From Bicyclus anynana (taxonomy: Eukaryota; Arthropoda; Insecta; Lepidoptera; Nymphalidae): DNA of 64,000 nt. Numbering within the stretch: the stretch's first letter is position 1; each line of letters starts with the position of its first letter. The notes beneath the pieces are model-generated. The model had not been told where the DNA came from. It saw only the letters and a program-made list of their open reading frames with translations, and ran no database searches. The translations under genes and the position numbers were made by a program. Shown one piece after another: positions 30,469 through 41,173 of the stretch. Location: NCBI RefSeq assembly GCF_947172395.1, contig NC_069094.1, forward strand, positions 1,634,501 to 1,698,500. The letters run 5' to 3'.

Positions 30469-30805
30469 ACGGCCTCCGTGGCGCAGTGGTATGCGCGGTT
30501 GATGTACAAGTCGGAGGTCCTGGGTTCGATCCCCGGCTGGGCCGATTGAGATTTTCTTAATTGGTCCAGGTCTGGCTGGTGGGAGGCTTCCGCCGTGGCT
30601 AGTTACCACCCTACCGGCAAAGACGTACCGCCAAGCGATTTAGCGTTCCGGTACGATGCCGTGTAGAAACCGAAAGGGGTGTGGATTTTCATCCTCCTCC
30701 TAACAAGTTAGCCCGCTTCCATCTTATATTGCATCATCACTTACCATCAGGTGAAATTGTAGTCAAGGGCTAACTTGTAAAGAATAAAAAAAGAAAGAAA
30801 AAAAA
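30469..30805 (+). mobile_element. SINE family 1, full length
   Basis: Head ACGGCCTCCGTGGCGCAGTG, A-box and B-box (GGGTTCGATCCCCGG), body GACGTACCGCCAAGCGATTT, and tail GTCAAGGGCTAACTTGTAAA followed by an A/G-rich tail. This is the cleanest plus-strand copy. Confidence 0.93.
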
Positions 30806-31026
30806 GTAGGTCACCTGTGTTCAACTCGAGCTAATAATCCGTAGTTTACGATAAGGAATCGTCTATAGTAATAATTGTAATTTGTAGTCGATTTACATAC
30901 AATCTATGAAATGGCTTTGCAGAATTTAGTATAGTGTTTTTTATAGTGTTGTTTTTCATTACTTTTTTGCCATGTCACCTTGCTTTGAATGTCACAGCAC
31001 AAACCAAATTATACCGACATTTATAA

Positions 31027-31117
31027 TCCGTGCGCATTAACTTGACACCTGGCTACCATATACATCCATATTAACACAGTACAAACATCATTCGAGCCCG
31101 GTGTCAAGATTTCAGAT
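31027..31117. mobile_element. Short MITE with CGTGCGCATTAACTTGACACC ends, copy 2
   Basis: CCGTGCGCATTAACTTGACA then CCTGGC at the left; GAGCCCGGTGTCAAGAT at the right. It matches 17573-17672 in reversed orientation, with the last bases of the right end lost. Confidence 0.65.
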
Positions 31118-31430
31118 CTGACAGAAAATCGACGCACGTTTCATCCTTAGGAGATGTTGACTCTACAATGTTCTACAGTGAAGAACTTCGCATCGAAACG
31201 TTTTAGTGTTTATATTGATATATTCCCACGGTATATCGCGTCATAATAGATCTATAGGGCAGGTTTAAGGGAGTATTCACACTGTCTAAAACGTCAGTGT
31301 CGGCGTATGCGGAGTATACGCCACGCAATGCAAAGTATATAGCTGGGACGTAGGGACACGACGACAAGTCATTAATCCGCGTGCGCCTACCTCACGCGTC
31401 TTGATAGTGAATTTTATGGCTTTTTTTATT

Positions 31431-31659
31431 GTTTTTTTTTTTATTTTTAAAGTTAGCTCTTGACTACAATTTCACCTGACGGGAAGTGATCATGCAATCT
31501 AAGATGGACGCAGGCTAAGTTGATAGACGTAGGATGAAAATTCACACTCTTTCGGTTTCTACACGACATCACACGGGAACGCTTAATCGCTTGGCTGTAC
31601 GTCTTTGCCGGTAGGGTGGTAACTAACCACTGCCGAAGCTTTCCACCAGCCTGGCCTGC
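31431..31659 (-). mobile_element. SINE family 1, 5' truncated (minus)
   Basis: Poly-T then AGTTAGCTCTTGACTACAAT and a block ending GGCTGTACGTCTTTGCCGG match the 3' part of SINE 1. It ends inside the CCACCAGCCTGGCC block, so the tRNA-like head is absent. Confidence 0.85.
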
Positions 31660-32160
31660 AGGTATCGTTGCGCGCAAACAGGCATAAAACTAAAGCAACT
31701 AAAGTCTGAAACTCGGAAGTCATACAGTTTGAATTGGGTACAGATATGGGCTAAAGGTTCAAACCTGTAAAATTGTTATGTTATAAACCCAGAAACACAG
31801 CACTGCAAAGAATTACGAGTATCTTGTGTTTCGGTTCGGTAAAGTTTAAAGTTCTACGGTAGAAAAACGCCAGTGTACACGGGCCTTAGGAGTTGCCTTT
31901 CAAAAGCGGCAAATTGTTGTAGCAAAGGTGAGCCGTTGCCATTTCGGTGCAGCATTGCTCTACCTTTGGCTCTTGGAGTAATCGGCGCGGAACTGTTGCC
32001 ATAAAAACCAAGTGCTTCGAGAAAGGAAGTAAGTGTTCGAATAGGTACTAACGAAAAAGTTACAACTATACGTTTCAGATATTTATAAAAATGTTTCTTA
32101 AGCCTGACTTTATTTTCTGTCGTAGAAATTAAAAAGTTTATTTATGGATTTCTAAGTTTC

Positions 32161-32490
32161 TTTTTTTTTTTTTATTCTTTACAAGTTAGCCCTTGGCTAC
32201 AATCTCACCTGATGGTAAGTGATGATGCAGTCTAAGATGGAAGCGGGCTAACTTGTTTGGAGGAGGATGAAAATCCACACCCCTTTCGGTTTCTACACGG
32301 CATCGTACCGGAACGCTAAATCGCTTGGCGGTACGTCTTTGCCGGTAAGGTGGTAACTAGCCACGGCCGAAGCCTCCCACCAGCCAGACCTGGACAAATT
32401 AAGAAAATCTCAATCTGCCCAGCCGGGGATCGAACCCAGGCCCTCCGTCTTGTAAATCCACCGCGCATACCACTGCGCCACGGAGGCCGT
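32161..32490 (-). mobile_element. SINE family 1, full length (minus)
   Basis: It runs from a long poly-T through CTTACAAGTTAGCC-type tail sequence to CACTGCGCCACGGAGGCCGT, with A-box and B-box intact on the minus strand. The long uninterrupted A tail suggests a comparatively young insertion. Confidence 0.93.
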
Positions 32491-32564
32491 CAGAAATCTT
32501 TAAAAGAAATTTCAAATTATTTTTTTCAGAAGTTTCTTTTTTATGTCTATGTTACTCTATGATA

Positions 32565-32675
32565 ATGTAGCTTAGTATTTGTGAAAGAATTTGTCAAATC
32601 GGTCCAGTAGTTTAGCGTTTATTCGTTGCATACAAAAATACAAATAATTTCTCTTTATTATATTACAGTAGATTT
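32565..32675 (-). mobile_element. Helitron-related fragment (minus)
   Basis: GTGAAAGAATTTGTCAAATC, GGTCCAGTAGTTTAGCG and TTATTATATTACAGTAGAT match the 5' half of short Helitrons read on the minus strand. Termini decayed. Confidence 0.5.
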
Positions 32676-34800
32676 TCTACAGTAACATGGTCGTATATGT
32701 GAAACTACAGCTTTCAAAGTCGTTCATTAGAGACGGCTACGACTCACAGTACAGACTCACAGTACAGACTTGAAAAAGTACAGTATAAAAATACTAAGTA
32801 CAAGAGACTACTGATTTCTTTTGGATTTTTTCAGTAATTTCCCAAGTAGTACTGAAAATAATAATTAGCGTGAAACTATAGCTATAAAATCCAAGTGGCG
32901 CGAGTAAGAAAATATTCCTAAAACTTTGGACTACTTAAATACGTTTTTAATATTTATGAAAATGTTTTTTAGATGTGAAGTACTCTTTAAGTAAAAGGAA
33001 AGATTTCTTGGAAGTTTTTACCTAGTTCTGAATTCTTGCTGTTTTTCTTTGATACCTACCTACACTAAAGAAACTTGCTTAAAGTACATCATTATTTTAA
33101 AAGTATTTTTGTTTTTCCGAGTAAATGTATCCACCGAATATACTAATAGTACCTACTAAATCAATGCGAAGAGGAGTCTGTCTGCTATCTGATTTTCGTT
33201 TCAACTGATTTTGATGAATTTTAATGACGAGAGACAATTGATTAAATTCTGTCTTTTCGGACTGTTGCGTTTGTTTCACCATTACACTAGGCCACAGTAT
33301 ACAAACAATAGACCAGGCGCTATAAGGTATTGTGTGTACATAATTCGGGAACCGCACGCTTGTTATAGTTTTGAACTCTGATTTTTTTATTTTCGCGACA
33401 TGAAGTATCTTATGACTTTCTTCGTAATATGAACTGAAATCGTGCCAAGTTTCAGTTGAATTGATTCAGTAGTTTAGGAGTGATACAAAATGCATGTTTT
33501 TAACTTTCTTGTGTTTTTTTAAATAGATTGACTAATTATTGTGATGATGTCACGATTAAAAATGGAAGTTCTTAATTAAAACAAGCAATAAAGCATTTGT
33601 TCAGTCATACTCTCGACACCAAAGTATAACAAAATAATGGACCAACAATCCTGGCAACATGCAGAATCGTAATCTGCATGCTTTTCGGAGTTCAAAACTA
33701 AACATAATGCGGTCCTCCAATTATGCGCAGACAATATCTCATTGCCCCTGGTCTAATTAAAGAATACAAGGTTTCTTTCTTTTTAAATTATTTCTACTAA
33801 TAGGTACTTACTTCCTTACCAGTTTGTGCTACTGTGTAATTTAAAATCAAGCTCTTTCATAACCTTTATTTGACAAAACACAAAAAAAAAAATAACTAAG
33901 TAACACTCCAACATTTAATATCTTTATCGAAATTACATTTCTTAATTTCAAATTCCACAGCGAAGCGAGCTACCTCAGTGCTAATGAAACTAACCTAAAT
34001 AACTTTTATCCTTTTACGTCTCTCTCAAAATTATTATATTACATTATGTACAACTAAACCCTCTTTGAGGAGGGATTAATTAAATACATTCTCTCTCTCC
34101 GTGAAATTATTTTATTCTCCGGAGATCTTTGGCTGCGTTAAAACCTGACGTCTAATTGAAAGCTCCGCCCGGGGATGCCGTGTTATTAGTCAACACGTCA
34201 AAACGGGGGTAGGGGGTGGGTTTAAAAACGTTCCTAATTTGAATATTAATAGGTAGTAATTTATTAAATCTGATAACAGAGTCTTTATTTTGATCTTTCT
34301 TTCCTTTTTAAGCAGATTTGGGCACTTAAAGTCATTGAAGGTGTGAATCACGCGAATATTCTATTCTTTTTATACTAAAACTTGGAAAAGAGGGGTGTTA
34401 TAAGTTTGTCTACCTGTTATGTATGTATGTTTGTTTGTGGCATCGTAACTTCTAAACGAACAGTGCAATTATTATTCTGATGCAGTTTATTGTTTGAAAG
34501 CTGACGTGATCAAGATTGTTCTTAGCTATAAGCTATAAAGATAGAAACTATGGTGATGGAAAGGATTACTAATTAGCATAAGAATCTTTGTTCTAGCAAA
34601 ATTTATGAGTGTCAGAATATTTTAAAACTTTTAAGAATCACTTGTTTTAATTACTTGTTTAAATGTATTATTTTTTGTTTCAGGTAACTCAAAAATAAGT
34701 GACATAAAGAAGAAAACAATTATAAAATAAATCATCAATAAAATATAAATCGCAATAACACGTGCGTACATACAATAAGACAAGTGTTGGCTACGGCGTA
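32676..34800. other. AT-rich intronic-type sequence, nothing recognised
   Basis: No repeats, hairpins or coding signal stood out across about 2.1 kb. Confidence 0.45.
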
Positions 34801-34977
34801 CCTGGAGCCTTAGTCAAGTGGCACGTCGATTTTCTTTCTACAAACGCTAACGCTTCGAAAACTAACAAAATGTATGGGAATGACAGATCCGATCGACATC
34901 TTGATCACGTTTTTAATTTTCGAAGCGTTAGCGTTTGTAGAAAAGAAAATGGACGTGCCACATGGTTACAGGCCCAG
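34801..34977. mobile_element. MITE with 61-bp inverted termini (CTTCGAAAA family)
   Basis: CCTGGAGCCTTAGTCAAGTG and onward to CGCTAACGCTTCGAAAA at the left is mirrored by the block from TTTTCGAAGCGTTAGCG to CATGGTTACAGGCCCAGG at the right, with a few mismatches. The centre holds ATGGGAATGACAGATCCGAT. A left-half copy is at 6861-6968. 177 bp, non-coding. Confidence 0.88.
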
Positions 34978-35461
34978 GATCTAGTGTAAAGTATCGAATG
35001 CTGAAACACTATACCAGAGAAGACGCAATGTGATTTAACAAGTAACGGTGACGCGTGCGGCGTGAAGCGTTTTTGCTTTAAACGCCAGTTTCGTGGCCCA
35101 AAAGCAAAAATCTCAAAATCCTTTAAGATTTCTTTCTCTAAAAAAAATCACTTTATCTTTGATAGTCCTCAACTCTTGAGCTTAAGCCGAGCTTACCAAC
35201 TCTGTGAGAAGTGTTAGTTTTCAATAAAACTTTCACGAAGATAGGCGGAATTCAAAAACTACACAACATTTAACAAGTTGGATGAGTTTCCGAACAGCAA
35301 ACGTGGGGCGAACGCAATTTTGCGAGTAACAGTTTAAAAATTACAGTTTCCCAAACAACCTCTGCTGATATTTCAAGTGCTGGTTGGGGGAATGTTTTAA
35401 TATGAAGCCGTTTCTATCCTGCTTAATTTTGATCGATTAGTAAGTTTATTATTATAATGGA
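34978..35461. other. Sequence without recognised element
   Basis: No coding signal or repeat family was seen. Confidence 0.4.
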
Positions 35462-35850
35462 TCATCATTATGAGCCTATTTTAACCGCCCATTATAGGGT
35501 CAAGTCTCCCTCGTTGTAGGAGCTAGGTGATGTGGAGTTAGACCTACTACGCTGAATCCTTGCCGGTTAAGGTTATATTTCACTTAAACTATCATTATGA
35601 GATGTTAATAATAATGACTTGGGCTGACGACTTTGCTCGAGGCAAGGACACCACCACCAACTTCCAGCAACCAAACCACTTCGGGCTGAGATTTGTACGT
35701 TAGTAATTTATTTGCAGATAGAAATTCTTAGTAAGTCTTAGCCCGACCCATGTTTCGAACAGAACCTCATGATCCAGGGTTACCATAGAAAATTTTAATC
35801 AGTCTGGCGAATACCTGGATCTTTAGAAAATATAATAAAATAGAACAATG
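35462..35850 (-). mobile_element. SINE family 5, long decayed copy (minus)
   Basis: It starts with the tail block TCATCATTATGAGCCTATTT, then CCCATTATAGGGTCAAGTCT. It passes through ATGTTAATAATAATGACTTG and ends in a tRNA-like head on the minus strand (ATGGTAACCCTGGATCATGA, TTCGAAACATGGGTCGGGCT). Block order matches the copies at 58570 and 63105. Confidence 0.6.
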
Positions 35851-36237
35851 AAAAGAGATATTTTTAAAAAAGTTGTACGACACTTCTTCGAATCACTGAT
35901 TGTATTCGATCAAGTCAATGGACACCCACAAGAACTGTCCGTCCGGTATGTTATTCATGATTCGAACATAGCTTCTCAACGTGGCCGATAACAGCCCCTT
36001 GTGGGCATTCCAAGATTTTAAGGGGAGCAGTAGATCCAGACTAAGGCAAAGGGCATTCAAATGATACAGAAAGAAAGTAGGTAGATAAAATAACTAAAAA
36101 AAAGTAATTACTTACCTATCTATACTTATAATAAATCTGTAGAGAGGTCAATTCTGTACATGAAATATTTTTCCAAAATAACTATCAGGGGGTGATTAGT
36201 GATCGATACTGATGCCAAAAATGCAATCAGTAAAATT

Positions 36238-36239
<2 letters not shown>

Positions 36240-36274
<35 letters not shown>
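36240..36274 (+). repeat. TGTC microsatellite
   Basis: About eight and a half perfect TGTC units inside the Helitron, located just 5' of the GGACGGATTTTAACGAAACT block. Confidence 0.95.
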
Positions 36275-36841
36275 ATGTTCTTTATAGAAACAAAAACTAC
36301 TGGACGGATTTTAACGAAACTTGGTACAATTATTCAACATACTCCTGGGCAGGTTATAGTATACTTTTCATTACGCTACCATCAATAGGAGCAGAGCAGT
36401 GAAGAGAAATGTTGAGAAAACGGGAGAAGTTACTCAATTTTTTAAGATTCCGTCGCGTGTACAGCCTTAATGGTTAAAGCTACATAGAAATCATGTATGA
36501 CGGAAATGTTCTCCTTAAAATTATCTATAAAAACACAACAGCATATATATGTCTATCTTTTATGGTTGACTCACAATAACACGTGTAACTCCCGATAGCT
36601 TAGCAGTTCGAAGCTTTCTAATTATATTTGTCTACTCTTATGTTTATAACACTCATCACTCATCCCTAATATAAAATAATAATAAGAAAGTTATCATTAT
36701 TACCTATTCAATAAAAAAAGAATCATAGACATTGGTAAAGAAACACCAAAGTTATACATGAAAGCCATCGCGCGTGAATACTAATTCACGCTCGACGCGA
36801 CTCGCGGTGGGAGGAATAAATAAAGAAGGGCATCCTTAATG

Positions 36842-36986
36842 AGTAGGGTAGGGGTAGGGTAGGGGTAGGGTAGGGTAGGGGTAGGGTAGGGGTAGGGCAA
36901 GGGTAGGGTAGGGTAGGGGTAGGGTTGGGATAGGGTAGGGTAGGGGTAGGGTAGAGGTAAGTTAGGGTAGGGTAGGATAGGGGTAG
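36842..36986 (+). repeat. G-rich minisatellite of GGGTA and GGGGTA units
   Basis: About 145 bp of alternating GGGTA and GGGGTA units with a few variants. More than 20 runs of three or four G lie on the plus strand, so G-quadruplex formation is possible (inference). It is not the insect telomere repeat TTAGG. Confidence 0.93.
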
Positions 36987-37179
36987 TTGAAAGCTTACAA
37001 CGACTTTCACGCGGACGAAGTCGCGGGCGTCCGCTAGTATTGAATAATTTTATTGTGTGTGTGAAAATTCACTTACTTAATTAGAATATTTTACATTTAT
37101 TTAGAACTAAAAATTTTCATTACATTCATCTTTCGAATTATTTATTTTAATAATATGAGAAAAAGAAAATAAAGCCGGT

Positions 37180-37339
37180 TGACGTGTCATGTCGTGACTC
37201 GTCAGAACAGAATCGGTATACATTTTGTATGATAACATTTACACTTATGTATTGTGACATGTCGTGGTGGCTTCTGATGTGTCGCATACAAAATGTGTGA
37301 AACCGATTCTGTTCTGGTGCGTCACAACACGAGACGTCA
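37180..37339. mobile_element. MITE with about 55-bp imperfect inverted termini
   Basis: GACGTGTCATGTCGTGACTC and CAGAACAGAATCGGTATACA at the left pair with TGAAACCGATTCTGTTCTGG and GTCACAACACGAGACGTC at the right, and CATTTTGTATG is mirrored inside. The target duplication is unclear. Confidence 0.75.
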
Positions 37340-37368
37340 GACAAATATAAATCTGCCTTAAGTCACTT

Positions 37369-37411
37369 TAATTCGTCAGAAGTACAATGTGAATGAGCTT
37401 CTGACGAATTT
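37369..37411. repeat. Hairpin with perfect 13-bp arms
   Basis: AATTCGTCAGAAG and CTTCTGACGAATT flank a 15-nt loop, 30 bases right of the MITE. Confidence 0.85.
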
Positions 37412-37789
37412 AAGCGGGCTCTGGGCTACATAAGGTTGAGAACCTATGTTTTAAACGGTGAAAAAAATCGCCGACAATAGAGCGCAAGCTCAGAAATATA
37501 TAAACGGGAATTCCTACAGCAAAAATGGCGAGCCAGGCTCGTAAGTGGCCCTGCAAAATGTCGATTGTGTTCTATTGAGCGTGCAGGAAGCCGCCTTATT
37601 CGGTCTCTCCGGCCCGCCTCGATGAATGTGAAATGTATTTCAATAACCATTGAATTGTATTGCCCGCCCGATTCGGTGCTTCTTTATTAATTCACTGCTA
37701 ACTGGTGCATTGGGCTGATTGTTTTGCGTTGTCGATGGAGGAGTAAGGTTGGCAAACCAACCATTTTGTCTTATATTTTAATAAATCTA

Positions 37790-37835
37790 TATACCAATAT
37801 TATAAAGCTGAAGAGTTTGTTTGCTCCTTATCTTC
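37790..37835 (+). mobile_element. Helitron 5' fragment
   Basis: TCTATATACCAATATTATAA then AGCTGAAGAGTTTGTTTG is a Helitron start that breaks off directly into a SINE 5 tail. Confidence 0.65.
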
Positions 37836-37890
37836 TCTCCTATAAGGAGGGAAGGCTTGCCCTGCAGCGAGCCGTTAAAATAGTCTGATG
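37836..37890 (+). mobile_element. SINE family 5 tail
   Basis: CTCTCCTATAAGGAGGGAAG, GCTTGCCCTGCAGCGAGCCG and TTAAAATAGTCTGATGATAG form the 3' end of family 5. The head is missing. Confidence 0.65.
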
Positions 37891-37954
37891 ATAGTAAATG
37901 CATTAGCTTACAATCCAATCGCCTTAACGAGTATAACGAGTATATATTATCTAT

Positions 37955-37990
37955 AGTATTCTTTGTATGAAATTTTCTACAAAGAATACT
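37955..37990. repeat. Hairpin with perfect 13-bp arms
   Basis: AGTATTCTTTGTA and TACAAAGAATACT flank a 10-nt loop. Confidence 0.85.
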
Positions 37991-38268
37991 TAATCAGCTT
38001 CGTAACGGCATTGTCTCGCCTCGGGGCACGCTCTGAAGTCGTTTTCGATTTTGAGACGTGTGCTTAAACCCTTATTTGCAGGTTCATTGACTCTTGTCGC
38101 GTATTCAATATATTGTTCAGTAGCGCTATTCTGTAACGACGACTCTATAGTTTGTTTTGAATTCTATTTTTTTATATATCTCTGTTTATAGTTTGGTGGT
38201 GTTAAGATATAAAGACTAATTCGAGGGTCACTCTGACGAGTTACATAAACATCTTTACAGTAAGTATA

Positions 38269-38495
38269 GCTGGTGGGAGGCTTCGACCATGACTAGTTAT
38301 CATACTACCGGCGACCGGCAAAGACGTACCGCCAAGCGATTTAGCGCTCCGGTAAATGTCGTCCGATGTCGTGTAAAAGCCAAATTTTCATCCTACTAAC
38401 AAGTTAGCCCGCTTCCTTCTTAAATTGCATCATCACTTACCATTCTGTGAGATTGTATTCAAGTGCTAACTTGTAAAGAATAATAATAACAAAAA
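38269..38495 (+). mobile_element. SINE family 1, 5' truncated
   Basis: It starts AGCTGGTGGGAGGCTTCGAC, downstream of the B-box, and contains CAAAGACGTACCGCCAAGCG with a small local duplication (CCGGCGACCGGCAAAG). It ends CTAACTTGTAAAGAATAATA. Confidence 0.85.
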
Positions 38496-38873
38496 AACAC
38501 CAGTGAGTGCCTCTGATTTGAGGCACTAAACGAAATATGACCTTCGTACTCTTTTGCTCGTTAATAAAGCTACAAAAATATATTATGAAAATACTGTAAC
38601 TTATACCAAGAGACCATTATTTAAAGTACTTTCGGTACTTAATTCTTATACTTGGCGCCTGCAATATCGTCACCTGCCCCCTGAATTGTAAGTTGTTTAC
38701 GCACTTTTACAATTCAAATTAATGCAAATTGTAATAAAGCTCTGCATTTAATGTCCCTTTTGAATAAATATGAATCAACCGTTGTTGCATTATTTATACA
38801 ATTGTTGCGATGAAACTGAAAACAGTAAATAATTGCATTGCCAAGGACCATTTCACTTACTGTGTTTTACTTT

Positions 38874-39050
38874 ACTGCCTCGTTGGATCAGTGGTTAGCC
38901 TCAGATCGACGTCCAGGAAGTCAGTGGTGTAATGCTAGCCACTCACTATAACGCTGCAGGCAGGTGAACATATTGGATCAGGGCATCCGATAAAACTGAT
39001 CGTGTGTTGGTGGCTGTATGATGTCATGCACATCGCGACCAACACATCAC
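38874..39050 (+). mobile_element. SINE family 5 head (candidate)
   Basis: CTGCCTCGTTGGATCAGTGG followed by TTAGCC is an A-box-bearing tRNA-like head of the same kind seen reversed at 63330 and 58895. The following sequence diverges; the B-box is not clear. Confidence 0.45.
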
Positions 39051-39056
39051 CAAATA

Positions 39057-39118
39057 CTAGCAGACGACCCGCGGTTTTACCCGCGTAATTCCTGCTCTCG
39101 TAAGAATACGGAGATAAT
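39057..39118 (-). mobile_element. Helitron 3' end (minus)
   Basis: It starts with CTAG (the reversed 3' terminus), then CAGACGACCCGCGGTTTTAC and CTCTCGTAAGAATACGGAG. It breaks off after about 60 bp. Confidence 0.6.
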
Positions 39119-39477
39119 TAGTGTATATCAAATTATTCACCTCTAACTTCCAAATGATCCTTGTGAAAATCTACGTAGCTAAATCTAATCAGATCCAATT
39201 TAACAAAATATGCTAATTTATACAGAAGTTGTTTCCTCAATTTTAAGGAAGAATAATATGCAAAACGTTAATTAAGTTTTAGAGTATCATCGTTCCGGTT
39301 TTGTTTTTAACGCGACGATCACGATAGCGCAGTTGCGATTATAGAGCGAGAGCCTGCGGTAGCTAGACTTAACTCATTTTATGAAGTCTGAAAGTTCAGT
39401 GCTTCTATTGCTATTAGCGGTTTGGCGGGTAGATGAAGAATTAACGTTTATTATTACCGTATCAAGATTCATATCAT

Positions 39478-39672
39478 CATATCAGCCAATGGATGTCCAC
39501 TGCAAAACATGAGCCTTTTGTAGGGACTTCCAAACACTACGATCCTATGCCGCCGAATTCCTGCGACTCGCTTGATGTCGTCTGTCCACATGGTGATAGG
39601 TCGATCAACACTGCGCTTCTAGTGCGGGGTCGCCATTCCAGTACCTTGGGACCCCAACGTCCATCGACTCTT
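39478..39672 (-). pseudogene. RTE-type reverse transcriptase, C-terminal remnant (minus)
   Basis: On the minus strand the blocks ATAGTTCGAAGAGTCGATGG, CAAGGTACTGGAATGGCGAC, GTGGACAGACGACATCAAGC and TTGCAGTGGACATCCATTGG match the better copy at 49300. They correspond to the last residues (HIVRR, LEWRP, WTDDIK, LQWTSIG type) of an RTE-clade LINE reverse transcriptase. Indels break the frame. It ends at a TGATATGAT tail. Confidence 0.75.
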
Positions 39673-40089
39673 CGAACTATGTGGAACTATGTAGTACTAT
39701 ATAACTATTGGAACTATTTGGCAAATAACAAATTCTTTACTATTCAGTAAATAAAAAAATCCCCTAGGAAAGGCTAATTAGGAAATCCCCAGTACTCTTT
39801 AATGTAGTATTGTCGGTACACGACTCCATAATTTATGCTGCCCCCCTAGTACCTCCCCCCTTGTATTAAAAACCTCCAAGGCGATAATAAATTATTTACT
39901 ATGTCAAAATCTGTTCCCCCTACAAACTGCTCCCTTTTATCATTCCATTCTATCACCAAGGAAATAAAATTGCGCAATAATGTTTATGTGTGATCATCAA
40001 AAACGCCATCAATATAATGAGGCGTTTTATGGCGCCCGTCAAGGGACCTAATAAAGTTAATCTGTCTTCCGTGTAACTTATGCTTTCGT

Positions 40090-40420
40090 GGCTTATAGGG
40101 AAGTATCATATTTTTTGCTATACTAGGTTTATTACTAGCCACACAGTCCTTGAGGGGTCAGGCAACGTCTTGTCTTTTAATGGATCCTTACAATGGAGAG
40201 GTTCTCGACATGCCGCGATTGTTTTTTGTACACTGATCTTCCGAAAGTACTGTACTGTTTGCTATACTCGTGTATGCGTTTGTCTATCTATTGTCATGAT
40301 CACATATAAACACACTCTGACACATGCTCATCACAAAAATATTTTACGGTTGTGGGATTCGAACCCACGGTCATGTATGCAGAGAGCAAGGTCGCTACCC
40401 ACTGCGCGACGCGGCCGTCA
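40090..40420 (-). mobile_element. tRNA-derived SINE, family 3 (minus)
   Basis: On the minus strand the head reads CGGCCGCGTCGCGCAGTGGG with TAGCGACC (A-box), and GGGTTCGAATCCCACAACCG is the B-box. The body AATATTTTTGTGATGAGCAT and GTGTGTTTATATGTGATC follows. The limit near 40090 is uncertain. A second minus copy is at 62430-62565. The head is followed, 20 bp further, by a plus-strand SINE 1, so the two are back to back. No tRNA isotype could be assigned. Confidence 0.7.
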
Positions 40421-40440
40421 ACCTATAACTTGCAATTGTC

Positions 40441-40772
40441 GTTCTCTGTGGCGCAGTGGTTTGCGCGGTGGATTTACAAGATGGAGGTCCTGGGTTTGAT
40501 CCCTGGCTGGACGCTGGCTCCTGGAAGCTGGAGGCTTTCTCAATAGGTCCAGGGCTGGCTAGTGGGAGGTTTCCGCCGTGGCTAGTTGCCACCTTACCGA
40601 CAAAGACGTACCGCCAAGCGATTTAGCGCTCCGGTACGATGTTGTGTAGAAACCGAAAGGAGTGTGGAATTTTCATCCTCCTCCCAAGTAACAAGTTAGC
40701 CCGCTTCCATCTTAGATTGCATCATGACTTACCATCAGGTGAGATTGTAGTCAAGGGCTAACTTGTAGAAAA
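40441..40772 (+). mobile_element. SINE family 1, nearly full length
   Basis: It starts GTTCTCTGTGGCGCAGTGGT (first bases altered); B-box GGGTTTGATCCCTGG. An insertion-like difference (GCTCCTGGAAGCTGGAGG) sits after the B-box, and the tail is AGGGCTAACTTGTAGAAAAT. Confidence 0.9.
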
Positions 40773-41148
40773 TATATTGAGAGGACTTTCCAAATACAGG
40801 AAAATTATGCAGCATACTATCTAGTCTGGGTTAAAATCTAAATTTTCAGCAGTTACATTTCATTGCACGTATTTGAAATTACGTAACAAATTCAATCGTC
40901 TGACCGGTCAGCCGTATGCAACAGATACGCCAAAACATCCGGCGATTTTTTCCTATAAACTTGGACATTTTCCAAGCGGCGGCGTGCCTCCCTTGGCATA
41001 CTATTTCACATTATACGCTCCCTAGTACAAGCGGAACTTAGGTGAAGCGCATTCCAAGTTTTTAACAATAAGGTTATTTGTAATAGGACCTTAAATCTAC
41101 TCTCCGAAGGACTCAATGCACCCGACCTGCATAACCTAGTCACTAGGC

Positions 41149-41173
41149 GTCCACTTGTCGTCGACAAGTGGAC
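41149..41173. repeat. Perfect 25-bp palindrome
   Basis: GTCCACTTGTCG and CGACAAGTGGAC flank a single central T. It contains a SalI-like GTCGAC core. It could be a dimeric protein site or the end junction of a small element. Confidence 0.85.

Larger units (their letters stand above)
36119..37037 (+). mobile_element. 919-bp Helitron with microsatellite and minisatellite
   Basis: It starts TCTATACTTATAATAAATCT after an A and ends in the hairpin block GCGGACGAAGTCGCGGGCGT plus CCGCTAG before a T, the termini and insertion site of a Helitron. The 3' stem GCGGACG/CGTCCGC ends two bases before the terminus. It carries a TGTC array near the 5' side and a GGGTA minisatellite before the 3' hairpin. 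No Rep/helicase coding is present. The 5' and 3' ends could belong to two adjacent elements, but a single element is simplest. Decayed 3' ends of the same type lie near 46175 and 48662. Confidence 0.72.

Noticed and set aside
36842..36986. Telomere-like repeat
   Set aside because: Insect telomeres are TTAGG; these GGGTA/GGGGTA units are irregular and lie in a Helitron.
36786..37010. Proline-rich minus-strand frame (repeated TPTLPYP)
   Set aside because: It is the translation of the GGGTA minisatellite inside a Helitron.
40335..40420. Genuine tRNA gene
   Set aside because: A- and B-box words are present but no complete cloverleaf or isotype is evident and SINE body follows; it is a SINE head. 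The same applies to the heads at 7281, 30469, 45663 and 62565.
40080..40499. 139-codon open frame
   Set aside because: It runs through a minus-strand SINE 3 and into a plus-strand SINE 1; the translated words (GFEPTV, SLPTARRGRQ) come from tRNA-like SINE heads.
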